Positions 52,068 through 59,400 of a DNA stretch of 64,000 nucleotides are shown one piece after another. The position numbers and the translations under genes were made by a program. The DNA is from DATJLQ01 sp035509415 (GTDB taxonomy: Bacteria; Pseudomonadota; Alphaproteobacteria; JACZXZ01), in assembly GCA_035509415.1 (NCBI GenBank), contig DATJLQ010000233.1, positions 58,170-122,169 of the forward strand, given 5' to 3'. Numbering within the stretch: position 1 is the stretch's first letter; every line of letters begins with the position of its first letter. The notes beneath the pieces are model-generated. The model saw nothing but the letters and a program-made list of their open reading frames with translations, was not told the DNA's origin and did no database searches.

Positions 52068-53225
52068 ATGGCCGAGGAAGGAATCGCGAGAAAACCGACC
52101 GTGCTCGCGATCGACGACACGCCCGACAATCTCACGCTCATCAGCGAGCTCTTGGCGGGGACCTACCGGGTCAAGGTCGCGAACCGCGGCGAGGTCGGCC
52201 TCAAGATCGCGGCCGCCGCCGAGCCGCCCGACCTCATCCTGCTCGACATCATGATGCCCCAGATCGACGGCTACGAGGTGTGCCGCCGCCTCAAGGCCAA
52301 CGCGCATACGCGCGACATCCCGGTGATCTTCTTGACCTCCAAGATCGAGGAGGAGGACGAGCGCAAGGGCCTCGAGCTCGGCGCCGTCGACTACGTGACC
52401 AAGCCGATCAACCCCGCGATCCTCTCGGCGCGCATCCGGAACCATCTGATGCTCAAGGCGAGCGCCGATTTCCTGCGCGACCAGGCTGCGTTCCTCGGCC
52501 AGGAGGTCGACAAGCGCACGCGCGAGATCGTCGCGATCCAGGACGTGACCATCTTCGTCATGGCGTCCCTCGCCGAGACGCGCGACACCGAGACCGGCAA
52601 CCACATCCGGCGCACCCAGAACTACGTCAAAGCGCTCGCCGAGACGCTCAAGACCCATCCGCGCTTCGGCTGGTACCTGAGCGAGGAGGCGATCGAGATG
52701 CTGTTCAAGTCGGCGCCGCTGCACGACATCGGCAAGGTCGGCATCCCGGATCGCATCCTCTTGAAGCCCGGCCGCCTCACGCCCGAGGAATTCGAGATCA
52801 TGAAGACCCACACGACCCTCGGGCGCGACGCAATCGAGCAGGCCGAGCGCTCGCTCGGCATGAGCGTGCCGTTCCTGAAATGCGCCAAGGAGATCGCGCT
52901 CTCGCACCAGGAGAAATGGGACGGCTCGGGCTACCCCGAGGCGCTCAAGGGCGACGCGATCCCGATCTCGGCACGCCTCATGGCGGTCGCCGACGTCTAC
53001 GACGCGCTCATCAGCCGACGCGTCTACAAGGCGCCGATGCCCCACGCCGAGGCGCTCGCGATCATGGTCGCGGGCAAGGGAAAGCATTTCGATCCGGACG
53101 TGCTCGACGCCTTCCTCGCGATCCAGGACGGGTTCCAGGCGATCGCCGCGCGCTTCGTCGATACCGAGCACGACATCGCGAAAAAGGAGGCGCTGATCGC
53201 GAAGACCGTCCTCGAAGATCAGTGA
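52068..53225 (+). CDS. Response regulator with HD-GYP phosphodiesterase domain
   Basis: A 385-aa two-component output protein; ATG at 52068 follows GAGAGGAG. The receiver domain (1-125) has phospho-acceptor Asp60 (LILLDIMMP) and Lys in TKP. The HD-GYP domain has HDIGKVGIPDRILLKPG and HQEKWDGSGYP, with the downstream AVADVYDALISRR. It should hydrolyse cyclic-di-GMP under control of the kinase encoded 53 bp upstream, linking the sensor to biofilm or motility decisions. Confidence 0.95.
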   Translation: MAEEGIARKPTVLAIDDTPDNLTLISELLAGTYRVKVANRGEVGLKIAAAAEPPDLILLDIMMPQIDGYEVCRRLKANAHTRDIPVIFLTSKIEEEDERKGLELGAVDYVTKPINPAILSARIRNHLMLKASADFLRDQAAFLGQEVDKRTREIVAIQDVTIFVMASLAETRDTETGNHIRRTQNYVKALAETLKTHPRFGWYLSEEAIEMLFKSAPLHDIGKVGIPDRILLKPGRLTPEEFEIMKTHTTLGRDAIEQAERSLGMSVPFLKCAKEIALSHQEKWDGSGYPEALKGDAIPISARLMAVADVYDALISRRVYKAPMPHAEALAIMVAGKGKHFDPDVLDAFLAIQDGFQAIAARFVDTEHDIAKKEALIAKTVLEDQ

Positions 53226-53295
53226 ACAAGTCAATTCACGAAATCAAAAGATACATTTCCGATTTCCAACCATTGGATCGTCCATTCGGCGTGTC

Positions 53296-53571
53296 TCAAC
53301 CGCGCATCGTCTGGCCGCGCTGACGTCTGATGGCCCGCTCCGATCGCACGGCGGTCGGCCGAAAATCCCGTGCTTCGATGTACGGGATCCAAAACAGCAA
53401 TTTCACCGATCCCGGCCCGATATGATACCGATGCCGCCAATCGGACGGCGCCGCGGATGGATCGATGGCCATATCCGCTTTGACCGGGCTGGATATCAGA
53501 AGAATGGTCGCAACTGTGGCCACACCATTGAATCGCTTGAGCGAAAGCCTGAAAGCGGAAAAGGACGACAT
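53296..53571 (-). CDS. Possible small secreted protein, 91 aa
   Basis: The frame from the ATG at 53571 begins with a plausible signal peptide: basic LSLKRF, hydrophobic VATVATILLISS, cleavage after PVKA near residue 32. The mature part is short and basic (ERAIRRQRG). No ribosome site is visible and no family is recognised, so it may be fortuitous. Confidence 0.3.
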   Translation of the reverse strand: MSSFSAFRLSLKRFNGVATVATILLISSPVKADMAIDPSAAPSDWRHRYHIGPGSVKLLFWIPYIEARDFRPTAVRSERAIRRQRGQTMRG

Positions 53572-54091
53572 ATGCGAAACAGGTGCGTTCGGTGGCGGAA
53601 AAGTCTGGCGGTCTTCGTTTGTGGCATTCATCTTGGTTGGGTTGGCGGACGTAATCCAATTCGGACGATGCGCGATTGGGCCGGAATGGTTAATGCGACG
53701 TTATCGGGAGCGGCGCCTCGGTTGATGGAGCCTGCTTTGGGTCAGAAGGCGACAAGGCGCCATATCGATCCGAATGTCGCCGTGCCGATTTGTCCGCATC
53801 GCATAAGCTCGATCGTCCACCGTCATCCGCACTCGCTCGCCCAAATCCGGCGCATCGGCCGGGGTACCGTTGCGGGAACGGCGCCAGTCGAATCTCATAA
53901 TCGCGTGAGTTAAATGGCATATTTGGCCTAATGCCGCAGACACTCCCTCCGCCACCACCGCCCCTTTTCGGCGGACATCCCCCGGCCTCAACACTCCTTC
54001 AACATGACCCGCTAGGCACCCTGGCGCCCTTATCGTGGAAACGATCCGTTAGTGCAGATATGAGCGATTGGCGGCCTTGCTATAACTCATA

Positions 54092-54130
54092 ATATGGCCA
54101 TATAGTGATCGATAGAAAGGGTATCTATCG
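54092..54130. promoter_or_regulatory. Palindrome and stem-loop before fic
   Basis: ATATGGCCATAT (54092-54103) is a perfect palindrome. CGATAG (54110-54115) and CTATCG (54125-54130) form a stem whose loop contains AAAGG, the only ribosome-site candidate, 13 bases before the fic ATG. Both could serve tight control of a potentially toxic gene. Confidence 0.5.
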
Positions 54131-54133
54131 CTC

Positions 54134-55285
54134 ATGACCTGGAACTGGCAACAGCCGGATTGGCCGAATTTCGCCTGGGACAGAGCCCGGTTCGCGAAGG
54201 CCGAGGAACGCTACCTTCTAGAGGCAGGCGAATGCGTCGGGGCGATCAAACATCTCACGGCTGAAGATCGCGACCAATTGACCGTCGAGGCGATGAGCCG
54301 CGAGGCCGTGACGACCTCGGAAATCGAGGGCGAAATTCTCGACCGGGCCAGCGTCCAATCCTCCATCCGCCGCCAGCTCGGCCTCGGGACCGACAATATG
54401 CGTGTGGCGCCGGCGGCGCAGGGCATCGCCGAGATGATGGTCGATCTTTGCCGCTTTTTCGCCGAACCGATGTCGGATGAAACGCTGTTTGCATGGCATC
54501 GGATGTTGACGAACGGCCGGCACGACCTGAAAGACATCGGCCGCTATCGCACCGCCGAGGAACCGATGCAAGTGGTGTCGGGCGCGATTCACGCACCCAG
54601 GGTGCATTTCGAGGCCCCGCCATCGTCCGCTGTGCCGGCCGAGATGGCGCGCTTCGTCGACTGGTTCCGACGCACGGCGCCGAATGGCGCGGAACCATTG
54701 CCCGCGTTGACGCGCGCCGGGATCGCGCATTTGTATTTTGTCTGTATCCATCCGTTCGAGGATGGCAACGGCCGAATCGGGCGCGCCATTGCGGAGAAGG
54801 CGCTCGCCCAAAATCTCGGCTATCGGCCGCTAACGGCTTTGGCCGCGACGATTCTCATCAAGCGGAAGGCCTATCACGAGGCGCTGGAAATTAACAATAA
54901 GGATAATGAGATCACGCCATGGCTCTCCTGGTTTGCGGCGACCGCGATTGAAGCCCAGCGGCGCGCCATCGCGCTGATCGAGTTCTCGATCGACAAGACA
55001 CGCCTCCTGGACCGGCTCAGCGATCAGCTCAACGATCGTCAGCAAAAGGCCTTGCTCCGCATGTTGCGCGAAGGCCCGGAAGGATTCGAGGGCGGGTTGA
55101 GCGCTGGCAACTATATCGTCATCACCAAGGTATCTCCGGCGACCGCGACTCGCGACCTCGCCGACCTCGTGTCAAAGGGCGCATTGGTTCGCGCCGGTGA
55201 GCGCCGACATGCGCGATATCATGTCGCGATTCCGCTCAGGCCAGTAGCGCCAATCAAACTCGACGACCGCGGCGACCTGATATAG
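54134..55285 (+). CDS. Class II Fic family protein (DUF4172-Fic)
   Basis: A 383-aa Fic protein, predicted to transfer AMP (or another nucleotide) to protein hydroxyl groups. The N-terminal DUF4172-like domain opens MTWNWQQPDWPNF. The inhibitory helix motif (S/T)xxxE(G/N) is Thr61-Ser-Glu-Ile-Glu65-Gly66, placed N-terminal as in class II, so the enzyme restrains itself. The active site HPFEDGNGRIGRA has His206 and all phosphate-binding residues. A C-terminal winged-helix-like segment (ATATRDLADLVSKGALVRAGERRHARYHV) follows. No antitoxin gene is adjacent. Common in mobile regions. Confidence 0.94.
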   Translation: MTWNWQQPDWPNFAWDRARFAKAEERYLLEAGECVGAIKHLTAEDRDQLTVEAMSREAVTTSEIEGEILDRASVQSSIRRQLGLGTDNMRVAPAAQGIAEMMVDLCRFFAEPMSDETLFAWHRMLTNGRHDLKDIGRYRTAEEPMQVVSGAIHAPRVHFEAPPSSAVPAEMARFVDWFRRTAPNGAEPLPALTRAGIAHLYFVCIHPFEDGNGRIGRAIAEKALAQNLGYRPLTALAATILIKRKAYHEALEINNKDNEITPWLSWFAATAIEAQRRAIALIEFSIDKTRLLDRLSDQLNDRQQKALLRMLREGPEGFEGGLSAGNYIVITKVSPATATRDLADLVSKGALVRAGERRHARYHVAIPLRPVAPIKLDDRGDLI

Positions 55286-55326
55286 CCGGTCGTCCATGAT
55301 CGAGATGAGCTAATCCTACGCCGACC

Positions 55327-55363
55327 GGAAAAAATAAACGCCCAGGCCGAAGCCTGAGCGTTT
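55327..55363 (-). terminator. Rho-independent terminator with UUCG loop
   Basis: On the minus strand AAACGC-T-CAGGC-TTCG-GCCTG-G-GCGTTT (one mismatch, 55363-55336) is followed by ATTTTTT. The C(UUCG)G loop is extra-stable. It lies 50 bases past the transposase stop and also separates that gene from the convergent fic gene. Confidence 0.85.
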
Positions 55364-55413
55364 AAGGATAAACTAGCCGTGCGTGGTGAGGCGGCCCGAA
55401 CTTGGGTCAGTGT

Positions 55414-56184
55414 CTAAGCTGCGATTTCCATGCTGTCGTCGTACTCGTCCTCATCCGTGGGCACGTCTTTTCGGACCGTTGGCTTTTTCTTCTTGTCGAG
55501 GCGACCGGCCCATACGTCGTCGATGAGGGTCTCCGCGATTTCCGCGGCCATGAATTTGAAATTGCTTTTGGCTGCGCCTGTGCCCGCTCCATTCGGGCTT
55601 GCACGCTTGGGTCTACGAACCGGATGCGGTTTGTTGTCTCGAATTTCCACCTGCGCAGCATAGCCGCTGGTAATCACGACGAGCGCATCGAGCGCCGCGG
55701 TCGACCAACCGCGATTGTCCGCACGCAGCTCCTTGAGCTTATTGTTGGCACCTTCGGTCGGGCTGGTGGTCGCGCTGATTCGGGCTTCGGGACCGTACTT
55801 CTCGAACCCGCGCTCGACGACCTCGAAATATCCCAGAACCTCATCCAGTCGACGAAAAAGATAGTCAAAATGACCGCAAGCGATTTTCTTGAGATGTTCG
55901 GACATTCGACTACGTATTTCGTGTAATTTCTGTTCTGCCTCGCGCCGATTGTTTGCGTCGTAGATTTGCCGAAGATGCTCGAGCATCCAATAGGCATCTG
56001 CGAGGTTTGGAAGGACGTCCACGAGCCCTCGGAATTGGCCCCAGGTTCGCGCCATTGATTCGAGATCTGTCTGGCGCATCGTCAACATTCCCTGGTGATC
56101 GGCGAGGGCTCTGAGCTTGGACCGGATGACGTCGAGCTTTTTTTTGGATGGCGGCGCGCTCGGTCGGGTTGAGGGCGCGTTCAT
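55414..56184 (-). CDS. ISL3-like transposase, C-terminal part (out of frame)
   Basis: The C-terminal half of a transposase: MRQTDLESMARTWGQFRGLVDVLPNLADAYWMLEHL, a helical region, and the third catalytic Glu in SPTEGANNKLKELR. It is in a different frame from the N-terminal half at 55910-57178; both halves read sensibly up to the A8 run at 56138-56145 (minus strand), where a +1 (or -2) change joins them. The nominal ATG at 56184 has no spaced ribosome site, so separate expression is doubtful. The tail is charged (DKKKKPTVRKD, DEDEYDD). Confidence 0.75.
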   Translation of the reverse strand: MNAPSTRPSAPPSKKKLDVIRSKLRALADHQGMLTMRQTDLESMARTWGQFRGLVDVLPNLADAYWMLEHLRQIYDANNRREAEQKLHEIRSRMSEHLKKIACGHFDYLFRRLDEVLGYFEVVERGFEKYGPEARISATTSPTEGANNKLKELRADNRGWSTAALDALVVITSGYAAQVEIRDNKPHPVRRPKRASPNGAGTGAAKSNFKFMAAEIAETLIDDVWAGRLDKKKKPTVRKDVPTDEDEYDDSMEIAA

Positions 56185-57178
56185 CCTCTTTCTTCTTGAG
56201 TTCCTTGTGGAGCTTCGTTCGGGTCCGGTTGACGCATTGCATCAGGACAAGGGTGAATGGACGCAGCACGTGGAATTTGTCGATGACGATCCTGACCTTG
56301 GCGAGCGCCGGCGCGTGGTGCGATGCCTGCGTCAGCGCCGCGCTCACGCTCGAGGAGAGTGTCGGCTCGCAATCGAGGCAGACTGCGAGGAGGCGATCAG
56401 GATCGGGCAGGTCTCGGAATATTTTCGTGAGTGCCGCGGTCAGAGCCGCGTCCGACGGATCGTCGAGGACACGGTGAATGTAATGGAGCGGGTAAAGGGG
56501 ACCACTGAACACGATGTTGACGAGCGGCCGCTTCTTGCGCCCGTTTTGGGCGACGTAGACACGGTCGATACCGATGAAGATCGGTGTGTGGCCGGATTCG
56601 CGCCATTTCTCGAGCGCCTTGTCGCGCTCGCTGAACAGGAGCTTTTGGAGCCATCTGCTCGTGACCCCGTACCGCTCGATGATCTTCGTCAGGGGCCTGT
56701 CCTTGAAATCTTCGCGGATCGCGTCGAGGAGGTCCTCGTTCATCTTCCAATCGGGATTGATCGAGGGTGGCAGAACGATCTTCGGTGCGGGGTCGTTTCC
56801 GATTTTGATGCGCGGGCAACGGAGCGTGAGCTTGAGCCGATGCCCGGCGATGCGCGTGCCGATTCGGACGATCCGGGTATCGTAGCCGTGTCGCTGGAAC
56901 GCCGGGCCAAAACGTTCGGCAAGCGCCGCGTCGGGCGGTGAATATTCCGCGCGAACCGAAAGCACTTTCGGGCACGTCCGACCACACCAGACCCGGATGA
57001 GCTTTGTTTTCGTGATCGTGAGGTGGTCGATCCGAATTCTTTTCGGGCTGACTGAGATCTGGATCGCGGGCTCGACCGGAAGGGGTGTGGACGACGAGGG
57101 GGCGGCCGTCAGTGCAGCGGGCGCTGCGTTGACCAATACAGCGGAATCCAACAACTTCGTTTCGAGATTTTTTGACAT
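55910..57178 (-). CDS. ISL3-like transposase, N-terminal part
   Basis: From ATG 57178 (AAAGGAA upstream). It carries a helix-turn-helix-like part (LTKIIERYGVTSRWLQKLLF), the first DDE Asp in FIGIDRVYVAQ and the second Asp in IVIDKFHVLRPF. The sense reading ends near ERAAIQKK at the A8 run; the remaining 70-odd codons to the stop at 55910 (RRHPVQAQSPRR...) look non-coding. The first 60 residues (Ala/Pro-rich) are unusual. No terminal inverted repeats were found, so the element's ends are unknown. The gene is either frameshifted or expressed by slippage. Confidence 0.78.
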   Translation of the reverse strand: MSKNLETKLLDSAVLVNAAPAALTAAPSSSTPLPVEPAIQISVSPKRIRIDHLTITKTKLIRVWCGRTCPKVLSVRAEYSPPDAALAERFGPAFQRHGYDTRIVRIGTRIAGHRLKLTLRCPRIKIGNDPAPKIVLPPSINPDWKMNEDLLDAIREDFKDRPLTKIIERYGVTSRWLQKLLFSERDKALEKWRESGHTPIFIGIDRVYVAQNGRKKRPLVNIVFSGPLYPLHYIHRVLDDPSDAALTAALTKIFRDLPDPDRLLAVCLDCEPTLSSSVSAALTQASHHAPALAKVRIVIDKFHVLRPFTLVLMQCVNRTRTKLHKELKKKEDERALNPTERAAIQKKARRHPVQAQSPRRSPGNVDDAPDRSRINGANLGPIPRARGRPSKPRRCLLDARASSANLRRKQSARGRTEITRNT

Positions 57179-57310
57179 GGAATTTCCTTTGAGAGGTGTC
57201 CGAAAATCGGAATCGTCCAGGGGAGCCGTGCCGGGTCGGCGACGGTTTGAAGCCCGCGGGCGCGGGCCGGCGGGTTGGTTCAGGAGGCGGTCATGGGGTG
57301 TCTCCTCGGG

Positions 57311-57349
57311 CGGGATGGGGGATGGGGGATGGGGGATGGGGGATGGGGG
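57311..57349. repeat. Tandem GGGGATG repeat (G-tract)
   Basis: Five runs of four to five G separated by AT form a 7-bp tandem repeat. On the plus strand this could fold into a G-quadruplex. It lies about 130 bases upstream of the transposase start. Confidence 0.8.
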
Positions 57350-57504
57350 CGGAGCGGTTTTTTTGGGGGGGATTCCGCGCGGTCCGCACAACACCTCGGT
57401 CGGTTCGAGGCGGCCGTATCGGCGGACGCGGTCCGCGCGGTCGGGAGCCGCGGCGGTGCGGAATTTGGAGGGTTTTCGAGAAAGGGCGCCCGGATCAGGG
57501 GCCC

Positions 57505-57545
57505 CGAATTCGAATCTGGGTTCGTTTTGAAAAACGGGCCGGAGT
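57505..57545 (+). repeat. TGGGTTCGTTT element R1
   Basis: Copy of an intergenic element with core TGGGTTCGTTTTGAAA followed by CGGGCCGG. See R2 to R5. It is preceded by CGAATC, as in R5. Confidence 0.6.
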
Positions 57546-57640
57546 TTCTTGCGGCAATTATTCCGCGGACCGGGGCGATCGATATTCAGGCTTTAGACGC
57601 GGTGGGGGGTCGGGCGACAATCGGAATGGCGCCCTGAGGG

Positions 57641-57705
57641 AATGTGGGCTCGTTTTAAAAATCTGGCCCGAGCGTCGCGAAAAATATTTTTTCGGGCCCG
57701 CGGAT
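57641..57705 (+). repeat. TGGGTTCGTTT element R2 (variant)
   Basis: Core TGGGCTCGTTTTAAAA (one change), then TGGCCCGAG and AAAATATTTTTTCGGGCCC. It contains the AATATTTT block also seen in R3 and R5. Confidence 0.55.
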
Positions 57706-57780
57706 TTCTGAAGTTTTGCTCGATGCCGGAATTGATCCGGGTCTGATTTTCCCCGGAATTCCGCCGGTTTTCACGCCCAA

Positions 57781-57840
57781 ATCCAATATGGGTTCGTTTT
57801 TGAAACCGGCCCGCGTGTTGAATAATATTTCTTCGGGGGC
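57781..57840 (+). repeat. TGGGTTCGTTT element R3
   Basis: CCAATATGGGTTCGTTTTTG, then CCGGCCCGCG and AATAATATTTCTTCGGG. The left end matches R4. Confidence 0.6.
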
Positions 57841-58088
57841 GCGGAACGGGGCGTGTGCGGGGATGTTATCGCCGGGGCATGCAGTCGGATCAAAGCCGGA
57901 ATTTCGGGACGCGGATATTTCTGCGGCGACGGTGTCGGGGCGTCGGACCGGGCGCCGGTCGAGCGACCGACGGTCGAGCGAGCCCCGATCGAATGTTCGC
58001 CGAACGACCTTGCGCGGGGGCTTGGTCGGGGGGCCGGGTCGGGACCGGGCGACGAACGCCCCCACTTATTATCGCGTGTGCGTAGCGT

Positions 58089-58246
58089 GCGCGCGTCAAG
58101 GCTGGGAGAGGAATCCGGTGGGGGTGGCCAGATGACCGATAACGCCACTTGGCGTGCGTCTGGCCCTTTGCCTCGCTTTCTTGCCCGCGCCCCCTTCTCC
58201 CCGTCTCCCTCTCCCACCGGATTCTTCGCGCCGCCTTGACGCGCGC
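58089..58246. repeat. Nested inverted-repeat element (about 158 bp)
   Basis: Four concentric pairs of arms: GCGCGCGTCAAGGC 58089-58102 with 58233-58246; GAATCCGGTGGG 58111-58122 with 58213-58224; GGCCAGA 58126-58132 with 58159-58165; ACGCCA 58142-58147 with TGGCGT 58150-58155. The whole segment could fold into one long hairpin. It may be a MITE remnant or a structured RNA; no protein is encoded. Confidence 0.6.
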
Positions 58247-58268
58247 GCAAGGTGCCAGGGTCGGCTTC

Positions 58269-58297
58269 GATAAATTGCGCATCGAGCGCAATTTATC
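58269..58297. promoter_or_regulatory. 12-bp perfect dyad upstream of the GIY-YIG gene
   Basis: GATAAATTGCGC-ATCGA-GCGCAATTTATC, followed by AT-rich TAGTAATATCAATATATTAA that could hold a -10 region. It lies 92 bases before the ATG. Without a T-run it looks like an operator. Confidence 0.55.
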
Positions 58298-58388
58298 TAG
58301 TAATATCAATATATTAACTGCATTTTGGCCTTGACTCGGCGGGCCCCGGCCGGCTCGAATTGGCATCGGACCAACCTCGGAGGCTCCG

Positions 58389-58772
58389 ATGCTCTTCCCC
58401 GCTCTCGAAACTTGCGGCGTGCTCGTGTGGTGCTTGGACCGGACCGGTCACGGCCGCGACATTCTTCGGCGCCCCTGTGTATATGGGCTCGTCGCGTTCG
58501 GCCTCGACGATTATTCAGCCTACATCGGCAGCACGAAACATCTCGGCCGGCGCTTGCGCGAACATGTTTGGGACGCCCGTATGGCATTGCGCGGCACCCT
58601 CCCCTCGGCGGTCACAAGCCGCATGCTCGGGGATCCGATCCGCGCGCCAGGTGCGCTCCTCGCCATCGCCCTTCAGACCGACGGGCTCGAAAAACTCGAC
58701 GCGCGTCACGACGCGGAGTTGATCTGGATGCTCGCCGCGAACCAAAACGGCGTGCGGCCGGTGAACAAGTGA
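58389..58772 (+). CDS. GIY-YIG nuclease-fold protein
   Basis: A 127-aa protein with a GIY-YIG domain: VYGLV (residues about 29-33), AYIGSTKHLGRRLREH (about 44-59) giving the second Tyr, Gly and catalytic Arg; the metal Glu is probably in the C-terminal HDAELIWML. CGGAGG precedes the ATG at 58389 by eight bases. Stand-alone small GIY-YIG proteins are common on mobile elements; the role here could be DNA cleavage or repair, and the substrate is unknown. Confidence 0.72.
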   Translation: MLFPALETCGVLVWCLDRTGHGRDILRRPCVYGLVAFGLDDYSAYIGSTKHLGRRLREHVWDARMALRGTLPSAVTSRMLGDPIRAPGALLAIALQTDGLEKLDARHDAELIWMLAANQNGVRPVNK

Positions 58773-58775
58773 TTC

Positions 58776-59009
58776 TTGCTCAAGAACCGTCGCCGACCCG
58801 GCTGGCCCGGCGAACCCCGACTGGGCGACCTCATCAAACGATCCGAACAGGTCGTCTGGCCGACAACTTGGCTCGAGGCGCTGCGCCGAGGCCTCGCCGC
58901 GGCGGAGATCCACGGTGCCGACGTCGTGACACCCGACGTGATTCGATTGCCGGTCGAAAGCCGCACCCATCGGACGTTGCCGGACGAACCCGTCGACCGG
59001 CGTCAATAG
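58776..59009 (+). CDS. Possible small protein coupled to the GIY-YIG gene
   Basis: A 77-aa frame starting with TTG three bases after the GIY-YIG stop. The sequence (WPTTWLEALRRGLAAAEIHGADVVTPDVIRLP) has a plausible helical centre, but no family is recognised and the start codon is weak. It may be real by coupling or merely open. Confidence 0.3.
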   Translation: MLKNRRRPGWPGEPRLGDLIKRSEQVVWPTTWLEALRRGLAAAEIHGADVVTPDVIRLPVESRTHRTLPDEPVDRRQ

Positions 59010-59014
59010 CGCAG

Positions 59015-59040
59015 TCCCAATATGGGTTCGCTCCGGAGAC
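59015..59040 (+). repeat. TGGGTTCGTTT element R4 (partial)
   Basis: CCCAATATGGGTTCGCTCC: the left half of R3 without the T-run and AATATTTT part. It lies directly upstream of the DUF6634-like gene. Confidence 0.5.
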
Positions 59041-59067
59041 CCAAATGCCGAAATCCGCCCCCCGCGT

Positions 59068-59328
59068 TTGGACGAATGGCGCCCGATCCGGATCGGCAAC
59101 GATGTGCATCTCGTCGGCTTCGTTTATGGCCATCCGCACTTGCGCGAAAACGCCCGCGCGATCACGTCGGCAGTGCAGGAAATGGCCCCCGACTTCACCT
59201 GGGCCCGGACCCAAAACCGCGTTTACCAGCTCGGAAATGCCGGGGTCGGACCGCTTCCAAAAGAGTGGGCGGAAAGCATCGAATTGTTCCTCGCCCGGAC
59301 CCCGGGTCCCCGAAAAATGCCCACTTAA
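59068..59328 (+). CDS. DUF6634-like protein, possibly N-terminally truncated
   Basis: An 86-aa frame with LDEWRPIRIG, LVGFVYGHPHL, ITSAVQEMAPDFTWARTQNRVYQLG, which recalls the DUF6634 family found on alphaproteobacterial mobile elements. Family members usually have about 40 further N-terminal residues. Here the frame is open upstream to 58939 but offers no ATG or GTG, only a TTG at 59068, and repeat R4 lies in that stretch. It may be a fragment. Recognition is from memory of the pattern. Confidence 0.5.
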   Translation: MDEWRPIRIGNDVHLVGFVYGHPHLRENARAITSAVQEMAPDFTWARTQNRVYQLGNAGVGPLPKEWAESIELFLARTPGPRKMPT

Positions 59329-59344
59329 TCCATTGTAAACAATG

Positions 59345-59400
59345 AAAACAAAAATATTTTCGGACCAAATGGCGGAAACGAACCCAGATTCGGATTATGG
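59345..59400 (-). repeat. TGGGTTCGTTT element R5 (inverted)
   Basis: On the minus strand: CCGAATCTGGGTTCGTTTCC, then TGGTCCGAAAATATTTTTG. The only inverted copy, immediately upstream of the excisionase-like gene. Confidence 0.6.

Larger units (their letters stand above)
53226..54133. other. Low-coding intergenic region at the accessory-region border
   Basis: About 900 bases of lower GC between the HD-GYP gene and fic. Apart from the doubtful small secreted protein at 53296-53571 and the palindromes before fic, I see no gene. It probably marks the left border of the accessory region. Confidence 0.5.
57179..58388. other. Repeat-rich intergenic tract without a supported gene
   Basis: About 1.2 kb with a G-run tandem repeat, three copies of the TGGGTTCGTTT element, a nested inverted repeat and a strong dyad, listed separately. 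Several open frames cross it on both strands, but their compositions (Arg/Ser/Pro runs) and absence of ribosome sites argue against coding. Confidence 0.6.

Noticed and set aside
52870..52935. Loss of an HD-GYP residue (HQE instead of HHE)
   Set aside because: SHQEKWDGSGYP is a common variant in response-regulator HD-GYP proteins, so it is not evidence of inactivity.
57716..58366. Open frames on both strands in the repeat-rich tract
   Set aside because: Arg/Ser/Pro-rich readings with no ribosome site, crossing inverted repeats; coding is unlikely.
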